64,000 bases of DNA from Streptomyces sp. NBC_01788 (GCF_035917575.1 NZ_CP109090.1:6262001-6326000), one strand, 5' to 3'. Positions 24,751-36,614 are shown, counted from the stretch's first letter. The notes: generated by a model not told the origin, from the letters alone. Numbers and translations are program-made.

Positions 24751-25881
24751 ATGAGGAAGACGACGACCACCGCGTCGGCCCCCGTGCTCGGTGTGCGCGC
24801 ACTCAACCGGGCGACCCTCGACCGGCAGTTGCTGCTCCGCCGCGCGCCGCTGACGGCCGGGGCCGCCGTGGAGCACCTGGTGGGCCTCCAGGCGCAGAAC
24901 GTCAGGCCGCCGTACTACGCTCTCGCCGCCCGCCTCGACGGTTTCGCACCGGAGCGGCTGTCGGAGCCGATGGCCGCCCGCGAGGTGGTCCGCATCGTCA
25001 CCCTGCGCTCGACCATCCACACCCACACCGCGGACGACTGCCTCACCCTGCGATCGCTCGTGCAGGGCGCCCGTGAGCGCGAACTCCACCTGTTCCGCAA
25101 GGGCCTGTACGGCGTCGACCTCGACCGGCTCACCGCACTCGCCCGCGACCTCGTGGAGGCCGAGCCGCGCACGATGACGCAGCTGCGCGCCGCGCTCGGT
25201 GCCCAGTGGCCCGACGCCGACCCGCAGGCCCTCGGCGTCGCCGCCCGCTGCCTGCTCCCGCTGGTGCAGGTCACCCCGCGCGGGCTGTGGGACAGGAGCG
25301 GGCAGGTCGCCCTCACCACCGCCGAGCACTGGCTCGGCCGCCCCGCGGACCCCGGCCCTCGGGAAGGGGACCACGCCGCCCTCGAAGCCGCCGTCCTGCG
25401 CTACCTCGCCGCCTTCGGTCCGGCCTCCGTCCGGGACATGCAGACCTGGGCGGGCCTGACCCGGCTGCGCCCCGTCTTCGACCGGCTCCGCCCCCGGCTC
25501 GTCACGTTCCAAGGCGACGGCGGCACCGAGCTGTTCGACCTTCCCGACGCTCCCCGGCCCGACCCGGACACCCCGGCACCGCCCCGCTTCCTGCCCGAGT
25601 ACGACAACCTGCTCCTCTCCCACGCCGACCGCTCCCGCGTGGTGCCCGCGCGGTACCGGGGCCGCAACGCGCAGGGCAACCAGGCCCATCGCACCCTCCT
25701 CGTCGACGGCTTCCTGGCGGGGCTGTGGAAACCGGAGGGCGACACCCTGGTGGTCGAGCCCTTCGACCCGCTGACCCGGGCGCAGCGGCAGGACGTGACC
25801 GCGGAGGCCGAGCGCATGCTCGCCGCCCTGCATCCGGGAGCGTCGTACGACATACGGTTCGGGACCGTCGCAGGAGGGTGA
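24751..25881 (+). CDS. Winged-helix DNA-binding (HTH_42) protein, putative AlkZ-like DNA glycosylase
   Basis: 376 residues of the HTH_42 superfamily, which includes the azinomycin-resistance glycosylase AlkZ and E. coli YcaQ. These unhook bulky or crosslinked bases and use a Q-x-Q or Q-x-D motif in the first winged helix. Here EHLVGLQAQNVRPPYYAL gives Q47-A48-Q49 at the expected place. Further landmarks are REVVRIVTLRSTIHTHTADD, ATLRYLAAFGPAS-like text at ~215 and the C-terminal YDNLLLSHADRSR and GLWKPEGDTLVVEPF. Activity is inferred; no toxin biosynthesis genes are nearby. The palindrome just upstream suggests specific repression. Confidence 0.82.
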   Translation: MRKTTTTASAPVLGVRALNRATLDRQLLLRRAPLTAGAAVEHLVGLQAQNVRPPYYALAARLDGFAPERLSEPMAAREVVRIVTLRSTIHTHTADDCLTLRSLVQGARERELHLFRKGLYGVDLDRLTALARDLVEAEPRTMTQLRAALGAQWPDADPQALGVAARCLLPLVQVTPRGLWDRSGQVALTTAEHWLGRPADPGPREGDHAALEAAVLRYLAAFGPASVRDMQTWAGLTRLRPVFDRLRPRLVTFQGDGGTELFDLPDAPRPDPDTPAPPRFLPEYDNLLLSHADRSRVVPARYRGRNAQGNQAHRTLLVDGFLAGLWKPEGDTLVVEPFDPLTRAQRQDVTAEAERMLAALHPGASYDIRFGTVAGG

Positions 25882-25911
25882 GGCCCCCGAGGCCGGGGTG
25901 GGGACGTGGAG

Positions 25912-25954
25912 AGGGGGCGTTGCGGGCCGCTCGTGGTGGCTCGCAACGCCCCCT
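25912..25954. terminator. Strong bidirectional hairpin
   Basis: AGGGGGCGTTGCG (25912-25924) pairs perfectly with CGCAACGCCCCCT (25942-25954), 17-nt loop, between the convergent AlkZ-like and trypsin genes; TGGCTTTC follows. Confidence 0.85.
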
Positions 25955-25973
25955 GGCTTTCACCGGGGCCGGC

Positions 25974-26756
25974 TCAGGTCAGAACCTGCTCGGTCACGAG
26001 GCTGGAGAAGGAGGCCAGCCGGGTGTAGACACCCGGCCGGCCCGCCTCGGCACAGCCGTCGCCCCAGGAAGTGATCCCTGCCAGGACGCCCCCGATGAGC
26101 AGGGGACCGCCGCTGTCGCCCTGGCAGGTGTCGACGCCGCCGGATGTGTATCCGGCGCAAACCATGTCGCTCGCGACGAAGTCGGAGCCGTAGGAGTCGC
26201 GGCAGTCGCTGTCGGACACGACGGGCACCGCCGCCGTCCGCAACTCGTCGGAGGAACCGCCGTTTTCGCGGGTGGTGCCCCAGCCCAGGACACGGGCGGT
26301 CATGCCGGGCGCGTACACACCGGTGCCGGCGGGGGAGACGTACGACGCCGTGGCGTACGGCATCGGCGACTTCAGGGTGAGCACGGCCACGTCGCCGCCG
26401 CCGGCGGCGTCCGTGTATTTCGGGTCGAACCAGACCCCGCTGACCTCGCCCACCGTGCCGTCGGTGCCGTCGAGACGGGTGCGTCCGCCCACCACCCGCA
26501 TGTTGTCCGCGATCTCGCCGACCACGCAGTGCGCGGCGGTGACCACCTTCGTGGGCGCGACCAGGGTGCCGCCGCAGAACTGTGCGCCGGCCGCGTCCGT
26601 GATCTGCATGACGAACGGGTACTCCGCCGTGGTGGTCGCCGTGCCGCCGACGACCGGCCGGGGAGCGGCGGCCGCGGAGGGAGCGGTGAGCGCGGCCGCG
26701 GCAGCGCCGACCGTGACCGCGGTGGCGGTCCGTCTGGCGCGGGTGAGGCCGAACAT
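25974..26756 (-). CDS. Secreted trypsin-like serine protease
   Basis: 260 residues from ATG 26754-26756 with CGAGGAGACGC upstream. Signal peptide to ~Ala31 (VTVGAAAAALTAPSAAAA), short propeptide PRP, and the mature start VVGG typical of chymotrypsin-fold enzymes. Catalytic triad His76 (TAAHC), Asp122 (GGGDVAVL) and Ser215 (GDSGGP). Asp209, six residues before the serine, corresponds to Asp189 of trypsin and predicts cleavage after Arg/Lys. Four cysteines beyond the active-site pair fit the S1A disulfides. The promoter has twin palindromes just upstream of -35. Confidence 0.93.
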   Translation of the reverse strand: MFGLTRARRTATAVTVGAAAAALTAPSAAAAPRPVVGGTATTTAEYPFVMQITDAAGAQFCGGTLVAPTKVVTAAHCVVGEIADNMRVVGGRTRLDGTDGTVGEVSGVWFDPKYTDAAGGGDVAVLTLKSPMPYATASYVSPAGTGVYAPGMTARVLGWGTTRENGGSSDELRTAAVPVVSDSDCRDSYGSDFVASDMVCAGYTSGGVDTCQGDSGGPLLIGGVLAGITSWGDGCAEAGRPGVYTRLASFSSLVTEQVLT

Positions 26757-26862
26757 GCGTCTCCTCGGGGCAGGCCGGTGGGGGATCGCGCGGGCGGGGG
26801 AGCACGGGGGTCGTGGGGTCCGTGCTCGGCTTCCGTGTGCCCGGGCGAGCGGCACGACCCTT

Positions 26863-26930
26863 ACGCTAGGACCGGGCCCACCCTCCTCCAATGAGGGAAC
26901 TCCCTAGGGGAGCCGGGCAGGGAAATCCCT
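26863..26930 (-). promoter_or_regulatory. Protease promoter with two AGGGA-N2-TCCCT palindromes upstream
   Basis: On the minus strand TTGGAG (26886-26891), a 17-bp spacer and TAGCGT (26863-26868) form a fair -35/-10 pair. Directly upstream lie AGGGAACTCCCT (26894-26905) and AGGGAAATCCCT (26919-26930), centres 25 bp apart. Sites in this position usually bind an activator. Confidence 0.55.
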
Positions 26931-27053
26931 CGGTCCCGCCCCGGTGACCGCCGGTGGGCCCCGGCGGTCCGCTCCCGTCCCGCGGCGCGCTCCGGTGCCG
27001 GTCCTCACTGCGTCCACACGGTCGTCCACGCGGTCAGTCAACCCGCGCCGCGC

Positions 27054-29888
27054 TCACTTCGCGCGCCGGCCTGCCGCCAATCGGACGATGTCGACGCGCG
27101 AGCGGATCCCCAGCTTGCGGTAGACCCGGGTCAGGGTCGCCTCCACCGTCTTGACGCTGATGAACAGCCGCGCGGCGATCTCCCGGTTGGTCGCGCCCTC
27201 CATGACCAGCGACGCCACCTGACGCTCCATCGCCGCCAGTCCGTCCAGCGCCGCCGGGGCCACCTCCGGCTGCCGTGCGGGCCTGGCGGCCGCGGCCTCC
27301 TCCACCCGGCGCAGCCACGGCAGCGCGCGGCAGCGCCGGAACAGCCGCGCCGCCTCGTCGTACGTGGTCGGCCCCGGCACGGGAGCCGTTCCGCCCGGGC
27401 CGGCTCCCAGGGCCGGGGCGAGGGAGCGCAGCCGGGCCAGCGCGAACGCGGCGCGGGCCTCCTCCAGGCCGTTGCCGAGTTTCGCCAGCCGGTCCTGTGC
27501 CGACGTCAACTGGTCCATGGCCGCGTCCCGTTCGCCGCGGGCGGCGCGCACCTGCGCCTCGGAGCGGTCGAGGACGGCCAGCACGCTCTCGCGGCCGAGC
27601 CGCAGCGCGTGCTCGCGGGCCGCGTCGATGACGTGCTGGGCCTCGGTGAGTTCCCCGGTCCGCACCAGGGCCTCCGCGAGGTCGCCGTGCCAGCGGCCGC
27701 GTGCCGGATCGGTGATGCCGAGCCCCAGTTCCAGCTCCCGCACCCGGCACAGCGCCGTCACGGCGGCCTGGTCGTCCCCGGCCACCAACTGGGCGTGCCC
27801 CAGGGCGGTCAGGGCGCGCGAGAGGTACATCTGGTCGCCGTCCTCCTCGGCGTGCCCCACCGCCTCACGGGCCAGCGCCAGTGCCCGGTCGGTGCTGCCG
27901 CCGGACGCCTCGGCGAGGGAGGCGAGGGTGGCCGAGGCGCTCTCGCCGATGCCGGTGTCCCGGGCCATCCGCAGGCTCTCACGGGCCAGGTCCAGGGCCC
28001 GGCCGCAGTGGCCGGAGCGCAGTTCGGTCTCGCCGAGCAGACGCAGGAAGTGCACCTCGCTCTCGACCATGCCGCGCCGCCGCACCTCGCGCAGCAGCGC
28101 GGTGATGGTCGCCCGGGCCTCGGGCAGCCGGTCGCTCATCAGCAGCCAGCGGTAGCGGGCCGAGCCGACGCCGTTGTGATGGCAGGCCACGTACGGGTCC
28201 TGAGGCTCCCTCAGCGCCCGCTTGATGGTGACCGGGGCGTTCGGATGCCCCATCAGGGTCTCGGTGGAGGCCTGGAAGGCGAGCGCCATCAGCTCGACGC
28301 GCCGGTCCCGGCCGCGCTCCGCCAGTTCGGCGGCGTGTGCGGCCTCCTGGCGGGCCTCGGCGAAGTCGCCCTCCACGACCAGCCCGCGCCAGGCGAGCTG
28401 GTAGTGGACCAGGGCGAGCAGCCGGGGGTCGTCGCCCGCGTCGGCCAGCGCCTGCGGGAAGACCCCGTCCACGTCCCCGAGGGCCTGGCCGGCCGACTCG
28501 ATCACCACCATCCAGGCCCGCACGCGTTCGGCGGGCACGGTGGCCCGGGTCAGCACCTCACGGGCGATGTCCCGGGCGAGGTCCACCTCGCCGGCCGTGA
28601 TGGCGTCCTCGGCGGCCTGCAACCGCCGGCCGTCCGGGCCCGGCCCGCTGCCGGGCGGGGTGTGGCGGGCGGCGAGCAGGCCCAGCGAGGCGGCCACCGA
28701 GGGCGCCCCGCGGTCCCGGGCCAGCGCGGCGGCCTCGGCGAGCCGGGAGGCCACCTCCGGGTCGGTGCCGGTGGTGGCCAGGGCCAGGTGCCGGGCCCGT
28801 TCGATGGGGTCGGGGGCGGCGGTGGCCAGGGCGGCGTGGGCGGCCCGCCGCTCCTGGGTGGGCGCCTCCGCGTACAGGGCGGCCGATATCAGCGGGTGGG
28901 CGAACCGTACGGCGGGGCCCTCCGGTTCGGTGGCCAGCAGGCCGAGTTCGGCGGCCTGCGCGCACTCGGCCTCGGCGTTGCCGCGGCCGGCGGCGTGCAG
29001 CAGGGCGGGGGTGGGGCGGGCGCCGGCGCTGGCCACCAGCAGGGTGCGGCGGGCCTCGTCCGAGAGCATCTCGAGGCGGCTCAGGACGAGGGCGCGCAGC
29101 GAGGTCGGCACCGGCAGCGGCTCGCCGGGCCGGGGCGGGGTGGGGCTCTCGGCCAGGGCGCGGCCCAGCTCCAGCGCGAACAGGGGGTTGCCGCCGCTGG
29201 TGCGGTGGATGTCGCGGACGGTGGAGCGGGGCAGGTTGGAGTAGCCGCGGTGGCCGAGCAGGGCGGAGACCTGGGTACGGGTCAGCGGGCCCAGCCGGAC
29301 CGAGAGGGTGTCCGGCGGGCAGGCGCGCAGATGGCGGTCGTACTCCTCCTCCTCGGTCCGCACCGCGCACAGCATCTGCACCGGCGTATCGCCGAGGCGC
29401 CGGGCGGCGAAGCCGAGCAGTTCGGCGCTGGCCGAGTCCAGCCACTGGAGGTCGTCGGCGACGATCAGGACCGGGCCCTTCGTGGCGAGCGCGCGCAGTG
29501 TGGAGAGCACGGCCAGGCGCAGGGCGAGCCCGTCGCGCTGGAGGGTGGACTCGCCGCGGCCGGTGAGTGCCGACTCCAGCGCGGTGTGCTGGGCGGCGGG
29601 CAGCTTGCCGGACACCTCGTCCAGGACCAGGCCGAAGAGGTCGGCCAGGGCGAGGAAGGGCAGGTGGGATTCGGACTCGGTGGCGGAGCAGCGCAACACG
29701 GTGCGGGCGCTCGTGGCGTATTCCGCGGCCAATGCCCGCAGCACCGTCGACTTTCCTATTCCGGCGGGCCCGTGCAGCAGCACACTCCCACCGCGCGCGA
29801 GCTGCTCCCGCGCCGCCGCGGACGGCTCCTGCTGGCCGATGACCAGCTCGGAACGGCAGTTCGCAGGGCCCTTGAAGTCCCGTCGCAC
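27054..29888 (-). CDS. Large ATP-binding LuxR-family (LAL) transcriptional regulator
   Basis: About 944 residues. N-terminal AAA-type ATPase with Walker A GPAGIGKST and Walker B-like VLIVADDLQW, then helical repeats (about 350-850, TPR-like) and a C-terminal LuxR HTH (LVMEGATNREIAARLFISVK). LAL proteins of this size are signal-responsive activators in streptomycetes, as in MalT and pathway-specific activators. Start choice: GTG 29886-29888 is well spaced from GAGGGGAGC; GTG 29892-29894 and an ATG at 29922-29924 are alternatives. Its targets are not evident; the neighbouring protease promoter has activator-like sites, but a link is speculation. Confidence 0.88.
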   Translation of the reverse strand: MRRDFKGPANCRSELVIGQQEPSAAAREQLARGGSVLLHGPAGIGKSTVLRALAAEYATSARTVLRCSATESESHLPFLALADLFGLVLDEVSGKLPAAQHTALESALTGRGESTLQRDGLALRLAVLSTLRALATKGPVLIVADDLQWLDSASAELLGFAARRLGDTPVQMLCAVRTEEEEYDRHLRACPPDTLSVRLGPLTRTQVSALLGHRGYSNLPRSTVRDIHRTSGGNPLFALELGRALAESPTPPRPGEPLPVPTSLRALVLSRLEMLSDEARRTLLVASAGARPTPALLHAAGRGNAEAECAQAAELGLLATEPEGPAVRFAHPLISAALYAEAPTQERRAAHAALATAAPDPIERARHLALATTGTDPEVASRLAEAAALARDRGAPSVAASLGLLAARHTPPGSGPGPDGRRLQAAEDAITAGEVDLARDIAREVLTRATVPAERVRAWMVVIESAGQALGDVDGVFPQALADAGDDPRLLALVHYQLAWRGLVVEGDFAEARQEAAHAAELAERGRDRRVELMALAFQASTETLMGHPNAPVTIKRALREPQDPYVACHHNGVGSARYRWLLMSDRLPEARATITALLREVRRRGMVESEVHFLRLLGETELRSGHCGRALDLARESLRMARDTGIGESASATLASLAEASGGSTDRALALAREAVGHAEEDGDQMYLSRALTALGHAQLVAGDDQAAVTALCRVRELELGLGITDPARGRWHGDLAEALVRTGELTEAQHVIDAAREHALRLGRESVLAVLDRSEAQVRAARGERDAAMDQLTSAQDRLAKLGNGLEEARAAFALARLRSLAPALGAGPGGTAPVPGPTTYDEAARLFRRCRALPWLRRVEEAAAARPARQPEVAPAALDGLAAMERQVASLVMEGATNREIAARLFISVKTVEATLTRVYRKLGIRSRVDIVRLAAGRRAK

Positions 29889-30219
29889 GGTCACCGCTCC
29901 CCTCGAGTGTCGTGTTCGGGCCAAATTCTAGGCAACCTGCCCGTGAATTTCGGACAGCCGGGGAGGTGAGCGAAATAACAGTGCGCGAAGCATGGCCATA
30001 TTCAAAGCACCGTTGAATGAATACGACCCCCGCACGAAGGGCCCTTCGAAGGTACCCCCGCCCCGCCGCCGCCCACACTCCCCCCGCACCGGCCTCCCGG
30101 CCACCGGGCCCGCCGCTGCCCCGGCAGCGGGACCCGCGCGCGGACACACCGACGCGGCCGCTCCGGCCACCCGGGCTCCCACGCGCTCGCACGGTCGGGC
30201 ATCGCTCCTGCCCGACCCC
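29889..30219. other. Intergenic region upstream of the LAL regulator
   Basis: About 330 bp between two leftward genes. It is locally less GC-rich at 29925-30020 (for example TTCAAAGCACCGTTGAATG), where the LAL promoter is likely. The rest is Pro/Arg-coding-like GC-rich sequence with no convincing gene; the 84-codon frame at 29928-30182 has no ribosome site or recognisable family. Confidence 0.45.
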
Positions 30220-31056
30220 CTACGGCAGTACCCCTGCCCGGCGGGCCGAGGCCACCGCCTCGCCCCTGGTGTGGGCGCCGAGTTTGCGCATGGCCGAGCG
30301 GAGGTAGCTCTTGACGGTTTCCGGGCTCAGGCCCAGGCGGGACGCCGCGGTGGCGTTGGTCGCGCCGGCGGCCACGCAGGTCAGTACGTCGATCTCGCGG
30401 GGGGCCAGGCCGACGCCCGGCAACGGGGTGGCCGCCGTGGTCAACAGGCCGCAGGCGTCGAGGAGTTCGGCGCGCAGAGCAGTGTCGGAGATCCGCGGGG
30501 CCAGGGCGCGCAGGGCCGCGTGGGCCTCGCGGACCTGCTCCCAGGCAGCCCCGTCCGCCGGGTCCGGGGCGGGCACGGTGCGGGACGCCGCCAGCAGGTC
30601 CCGCGCCCGCTCCTGAGCCACCAGCGACTGCTCCACGTCCCGCGCCGCCTCCACGGCCGCGCCCAGCGTCCGGTCGCCCAGCGGCTGGGCCGTGCGCAGC
30701 GCGCCGTACAGCACGCCGCGCACCCGGCGCCCCACGACCACCGGCACCGCCAGCACCGAGCGCAGCCCCTCCGCGGCGACCGGGACGTCGTACTCGTGGC
30801 TGATCCGCGGCGACAGCGAATAGTCCGTGACCGCGCACGGGCGGCCCAGCGCCACCGCCTTGCCGCCGAGCCCGTTGCCGGAGCTCACCGCGAGCGCCCG
30901 GAGCGCGCACGTCGTCGTACCGGTCAGCTCGCTGATCCGCACCCGCGGCCGGCCCGGCTCGACCAGACCGCCGAAGGCGACCGGAAGGCCCGTCGCACGA
31001 CGCAGCCGCACCAGCGCACCACGGATCTCCGCCGCCCCGGCCGCGTCCGCCCTCAC
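30220..31056 (-). CDS. GAF-domain LuxR-family regulator
   Basis: 278 residues from GTG 31054-31056 (AAGGGGCGAGCAG upstream). GAF sensor domain about 20-150 (ATGLPVAFGGLVEPGRPRVR; RSVLAVPVVVGRRVRGVLYG) and C-terminal LuxR HTH (LAPREIDVLTCVAAGATNAT ... SPETVKSYLRSAMRKLGAHT). It is divergent from the acyl-CoA synthetase pair with a 135-bp gap, an arrangement that suggests it controls them in response to an aromatic or fatty acid-type ligand (inference). Ends with a short RRAGVLP tail. Confidence 0.88.
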   Translation of the reverse strand: MRADAAGAAEIRGALVRLRRATGLPVAFGGLVEPGRPRVRISELTGTTTCALRALAVSSGNGLGGKAVALGRPCAVTDYSLSPRISHEYDVPVAAEGLRSVLAVPVVVGRRVRGVLYGALRTAQPLGDRTLGAAVEAARDVEQSLVAQERARDLLAASRTVPAPDPADGAAWEQVREAHAALRALAPRISDTALRAELLDACGLLTTAATPLPGVGLAPREIDVLTCVAAGATNATAASRLGLSPETVKSYLRSAMRKLGAHTRGEAVASARRAGVLP

Positions 31057-31191
31057 CTGCTCGCCCCTTCGCCGTGGACCGTCTGGACCTGCCCGCGCAC
31101 CACACCCCCGTTCGGGGGTAGTGAGACGCACATCACGGATTACACGATGGCAGAGAGCCGCCCGGCAATGGTCCGGAACCAAGGAGGACAG

Positions 31192-32865
31192 ATGACGACG
31201 GCGACGGAGCACTTCCGCAGGGCGCGGGACTTCCTGCTGGAACACCGTGAGGACTACGCCACCGCCTACGCCGGCTTCGAGTGGCCCCGCCCCACCCACT
31301 TCAACTGGGCGCTGGACTGGTTCGACGCCGTCGCCGAGGGGAACGACCGCACCGCCCTGCACATCGTCGAGGAGGACGGCACCGAGACCCGCCTCTCCTT
31401 CGCCGAGATGTCCGAGCGTTCCAGCCGCGCCGCGAACTGGCTGCGCGACCGCGGCGTCGCCGCCGAGGACCGCATCCTCGTCATGCTCGGCAACCAGGCC
31501 GAGTTGTGGGAGACCGCGCTCGCCGCGATGAAGCTGCGCGCGGTCGTCATCCCCGCCACCCCCCTGCTCGGCCCGGCCGACCTGACCGACCGCGTCGAAC
31601 GCGGCCGGGTCAAGCACGTGATCGCGCGCGCCGCCGACACCGCCAAGTTCGCCGACGTCCCCGGCACCTACACCCGCATCTGTGTCGGCGGCCTTCCGGA
31701 GGAGGGCTGGGAGCCCTACGAGGACGTGTACGCCGCCCCCGCCGAGTTCGTCCCGGACGGGCCCACCCTCGCTGACGACCCGCTGATGCTGTACTTCACC
31801 TCGGGCACCACGGCCCGCCCCAAGCTGGTGGAGCACACCCACGTCTCGTACCCCGTCGGGCATCTGGCCACCATGTACTGGATCGGCCTGAAGCCTGGGG
31901 ACGTGCACCTCAACATCTCCTCGCCCGGCTGGGCCAAGCACGCCTGGTCGAACCTGTTCGCGCCGTGGAACGCCGAGGCGACCGTCTTCATCCACAACTA
32001 CACCCGCTTCGACGCCGCCCGCCTGATGGCCGAGATGGACCGCGCGGGCGTCACCACCTTCTGCGCCCCGCCGACCGTGTGGCGCATGCTGATCCAGGCC
32101 GACCTCTCGCAACTGCGCACCCCGCCCCGAGCGGCCGTGGCCGCGGGCGAACCCCTCAACCCGGAGGTCATCGAGCAGGTCCGGCGCGCCTGGGGCGTGA
32201 CCATCCGGGACGGCTTCGGGCAGACCGAGACCGCCGTGCAGGTCTCCAACAGCCCCGGCCAGCCGCTGAAGACCGGCTCCATGGGCCGGCCCAGCCCCGG
32301 CTACGGCGTCGAACTGCTCGACCCGGTCTCCGGCGCGCCCGGCGCCGCCGAGGGCGAGATCGCGCTCGACCTGTCCGCGCGCCCGGTCGGCCTGATGACC
32401 GGCTACCACGGCGACCCGGAGCGCACCGCCGAGGCGATGGCCGGCGGCTACTACCGGACAGGGGACGTCGCCTCCAGGGACGAAGAGGGGTATCTGACGT
32501 ATGTCGGACGCTCCGACGATGTCTTCAAGGCGTCCGACTACAAGATCAGTCCGTTCGAGCTGGAGAGCGCACTGCTGGAGCACGAGGCGGTGGCCGAGGC
32601 GGCGGTCGTGCCCGCGCCGGACCCGCTGCGGCTCGCGGTGCCGAAGGCGTACGTCGTCCTCGCCGAGGGCTGGGAGCCGGACACCGGCACCGCGAAGGCC
32701 CTCTTCGAGCACTCCCGGGAGGTGCTCGCCCCCTACAAGCGCATCCGCCGGCTGGAGTTCGGCGAGCTGCCCAAGACCGTCTCCGGCAAGATCCGCCGGA
32801 TCGAGCTGCGCGAGGCCACGGCCGCGGGCTCGGCGAACGAGTACCGCGAGGAGGACTTCCGGTGA
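31192..32865 (+). CDS. AMP-binding acyl-CoA synthetase (medium-chain type)
   Basis: 557 residues, ribosome site AAGGAGG. Activates a carboxylic acid to acyl-AMP and then acyl-CoA. Signature motifs: P-loop [12 protein letters not shown]5-type [11 protein letters not shown]7/A8 [20 protein letters not shown] and [12 protein letters not shown], and the C-terminal lysine motif [10 protein letters not shown]. The closest family by these motifs is the ACSM/medium-chain group ([20 protein letters not shown] is typical). The stop is shared with the start of the next synthetase gene, so both are co-translated. Likely controlled by the divergent GAF-LuxR protein. Confidence 0.9.
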   Translation: MTTATEHFRRARDFLLEHREDYATAYAGFEWPRPTHFNWALDWFDAVAEGNDRTALHIVEEDGTETRLSFAEMSERSSRAANWLRDRGVAAEDRILVMLGNQAELWETALAAMKLRAVVIPATPLLGPADLTDRVERGRVKHVIARAADTAKFADVPGTYTRICVGGLPEEGWEPYEDVYAAPAEFVPDGPTLADDPLMLYFTSGTTARPKLVEHTHVSYPVGHLATMYWIGLKPGDVHLNISSPGWAKHAWSNLFAPWNAEATVFIHNYTRFDAARLMAEMDRAGVTTFCAPPTVWRMLIQADLSQLRTPPRAAVAAGEPLNPEVIEQVRRAWGVTIRDGFGQTETAVQVSNSPGQPLKTGSMGRPSPGYGVELLDPVSGAPGAAEGEIALDLSARPVGLMTGYHGDPERTAEAMAGGYYRTGDVASRDEEGYLTYVGRSDDVFKASDYKISPFELESALLEHEAVAEAAVVPAPDPLRLAVPKAYVVLAEGWEPDTGTAKALFEHSREVLAPYKRIRRLEFGELPKTVSGKIRRIELREATAAGSANEYREEDFR

Positions 32866-34484
32866 GCGAACGTCCGGTGAGCGAGCCGTCCTACGCCCAC
32901 GGAACCAGCGGCACACCGCTGCTGAGCGACACCATCGGCGCCAACCTCGACCGGGCGGTCGCCTCCTTCGCCGACCGCGAGGCGCTCGTCGACGTGCCCT
33001 CCGGACGCCGCTGGACCTACGCCGAGTTCGGTGCCGCCGTCGACGAGGTGGCCCGCGGGCTGCTCGCCAAGGGCGTGGCCAGGGGCGACCGGGTCGGGAT
33101 CTGGGCGGTCAACTGCCCCGAGTGGGTGCTCGTCCAGTACGCCACCGCGCGCATCGGCGTGATCATGGTGAACATCAACCCGGCCTACCGGGCACACGAG
33201 GTGGAGTACGTGCTCCGGCAGGCCGGCATCTCGCTGCTGGTCGCCTCGCAGGCCCACCGGGGCACCGACTACCGGGAGCTGGTCGAGCAGGTCCGCGGCA
33301 AGTGCCCCGACCTGCGCGAGACGATCTACATCGGCGCCCCGTCGTGGGACGCGCTGACGGCGGCCGCTGCGGAGGTGCCGGTGGACCGGCCGGCCGCCAT
33401 CCAGGCGGAGTTGAGCTGCGACGACCCGGTCAACATCCAGTACACCTCGGGCACCACGGGCTTCCCCAAGGGAGCCACGCTCTCCCACCACAACATCCTC
33501 AACAACGGCTACTGGGTGGGCCGTACGGTCGGCTACACCGAACAGGACAGGATCTGCATCCCCGTCCCGTACTACCACTGTTTTGGCATGGTCATGGGCA
33601 ATCTGGCGGCCACCTCGCACGGCGCGTGCATGGTGATCCCGGCGCCGTCCTTCGAGCCGAAGGCCACCCTGGAGGCGGTCCAGCGGGAACGCTGCACCTC
33701 GCTGTACGGGGTGCCGACGATGTTCATCGCGGAGCTGAACCTCCCCGGCTTCGCGTCGTACGGCCTGTCGTCCCTGCGCACCGGCATCATGGCGGGCTCG
33801 CCCTGCCCGGTGGAGGTGATGAAGCGGGTGGTCGCCGAGATGCACATGGAGGAGGTCTCCATCTGCTACGGCATGACCGAGACCTCACCGGTCTCCCTCC
33901 AGACCCGGATGGACGACGACCTCGAACACCGCACCGGCACGGTCGGCCGCGTACTGCCGCACCTGGAGGTCAAGGTCGTCGACCCGGCCACCGGGGTCAC
34001 CCGGCCCCGTGGCACGTCGGGCGAGCTGTGCACCCGCGGCTACAGCGTGATGGTCGGCTACTGGAACGAGCCGGAGAAGACCGCGCAGGCGGTGGACGCG
34101 GGCCGCTGGATGCACACCGGGGACCTCGCGGTGATGCGCGAGGACGGGTACGTCGAGATCGTCGGCCGCATCAAGGACATGATCATCCGCGGCGGCGAGA
34201 ACATCTACCCGCGCGAGATCGAGGAGTTCCTCTACGGCCACCCGAAGATCCGTGACGTCCAGGTGGTCGGCGTGCCGCACGAGAAGTACGGCGAGGAGGT
34301 GCTGGCCTGCGTCATCCCGCTGGACGCGGCCGACCCGCCGGCCCTGGAGGACCTGCGGGCCTTCTGTGAGGGCCGGCTGGCCCACTACAAGATCCCGAGC
34401 CTGCTGCGGATCCTGGACTCCTTCCCGATGACCGTCTCCGGAAAGGTGCGCAAGGTCGAACTCCGCGAGAAGTACGCCCGGTGA
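32862..34484 (+). CDS. AMP-binding acyl-CoA synthetase (FadD-like)
   Basis: 540 residues from a GTG that overlaps the preceding stop (GTGA). Motifs: [67 protein letters not shown] and [14 protein letters not shown], all intact. It resembles short/long-chain fatty acyl-CoA synthetases with [12 protein letters not shown]. Two adjacent ligases with different substrate pockets suggest use of a range of acids; no beta-oxidation genes are nearby. A strong terminator follows. Confidence 0.9.
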   Translation: MSERPVSEPSYAHGTSGTPLLSDTIGANLDRAVASFADREALVDVPSGRRWTYAEFGAAVDEVARGLLAKGVARGDRVGIWAVNCPEWVLVQYATARIGVIMVNINPAYRAHEVEYVLRQAGISLLVASQAHRGTDYRELVEQVRGKCPDLRETIYIGAPSWDALTAAAAEVPVDRPAAIQAELSCDDPVNIQYTSGTTGFPKGATLSHHNILNNGYWVGRTVGYTEQDRICIPVPYYHCFGMVMGNLAATSHGACMVIPAPSFEPKATLEAVQRERCTSLYGVPTMFIAELNLPGFASYGLSSLRTGIMAGSPCPVEVMKRVVAEMHMEEVSICYGMTETSPVSLQTRMDDDLEHRTGTVGRVLPHLEVKVVDPATGVTRPRGTSGELCTRGYSVMVGYWNEPEKTAQAVDAGRWMHTGDLAVMREDGYVEIVGRIKDMIIRGGENIYPREIEEFLYGHPKIRDVQVVGVPHEKYGEEVLACVIPLDAADPPALEDLRAFCEGRLAHYKIPSLLRILDSFPMTVSGKVRKVELREKYAR

Positions 34485-34558
34485 GCACGCGGCCGGCGTC
34501 ACGGGCACCCGTGGTGCGCGGAACGACGCCGGCTTCCTGAAACACCCCTCGCCTCCCG

Positions 34559-34590
34559 ACCGCCCCCGGCACTTCTGCCGGGGGCGGTTT
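34559..34590 (+). terminator. Terminator after the synthetase pair
   Basis: ACCGCCCCCGGCA pairs perfectly with TGCCGGGGGCGGT around a CTTC loop, followed by TTTCC; a classic intrinsic terminator, 75 bp after the stop. Confidence 0.9.
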
Positions 34591-34610
34591 CCGTCGTGGG
34601 GTGCCCGCTC

Positions 34611-34678
34611 TTGACGGCCTTCGCGGGCCCCACTTACATTGCTTCCAGATAGTAGAAAGTAGTTTCCGCTATACGGAA
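34611..34678 (+). promoter_or_regulatory. gcl promoter with twin operators 21 bp apart
   Basis: TTGACG (34611-34616), 18-bp spacer, TACATT (34635-34640). Downstream are TTCCAGATAGTAGAA (34643-34657, degenerate) and TTCCGCTATACGGAA (34664-34678, imperfect palindrome with perfect TTCCG/CGGAA arms); centres are 21 bp apart. The same design recurs at hyi and at the catalase remnant, so a shared repressor is likely. AllR, the known repressor of allantoin pathway genes in S. coelicolor, is the natural candidate. Confidence 0.75.
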
Positions 34679-34748
34679 TAGCTGCGACCGCGGGGCGCGA
34701 CGGGCGTGCGAATCCGACAGCCGAAGACAGCCGAAGCAGGAGAACTCG

Positions 34749-36533
<1,785 letters not shown>

Positions 36534-36550
36534 CGCGTACACCGATCGAA

Positions 36551-36581
36551 GGGGGCGGCCCGCCTACAGGGGGCCGCCCCC
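36551..36581 (+). terminator. gcl terminator
   Basis: GGGGGCGGCC (36551-36560) and GGCCGCCCCC (36572-36581) pair perfectly, 11-nt loop, 17 bp after the gcl stop and shared with the convergent gene at 36615-37196. Confidence 0.85.
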
Positions 36582-36614
36582 CTCGCGCTGTTCCGGCGCA
36601 ACTCGACTGCGCCG

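Noticed and set aside
27609..29969. 786-codon rightward open frame
   Set aside because: Opposite strand of the LAL regulator, composed of low-complexity Gly/Arg/Gln text.
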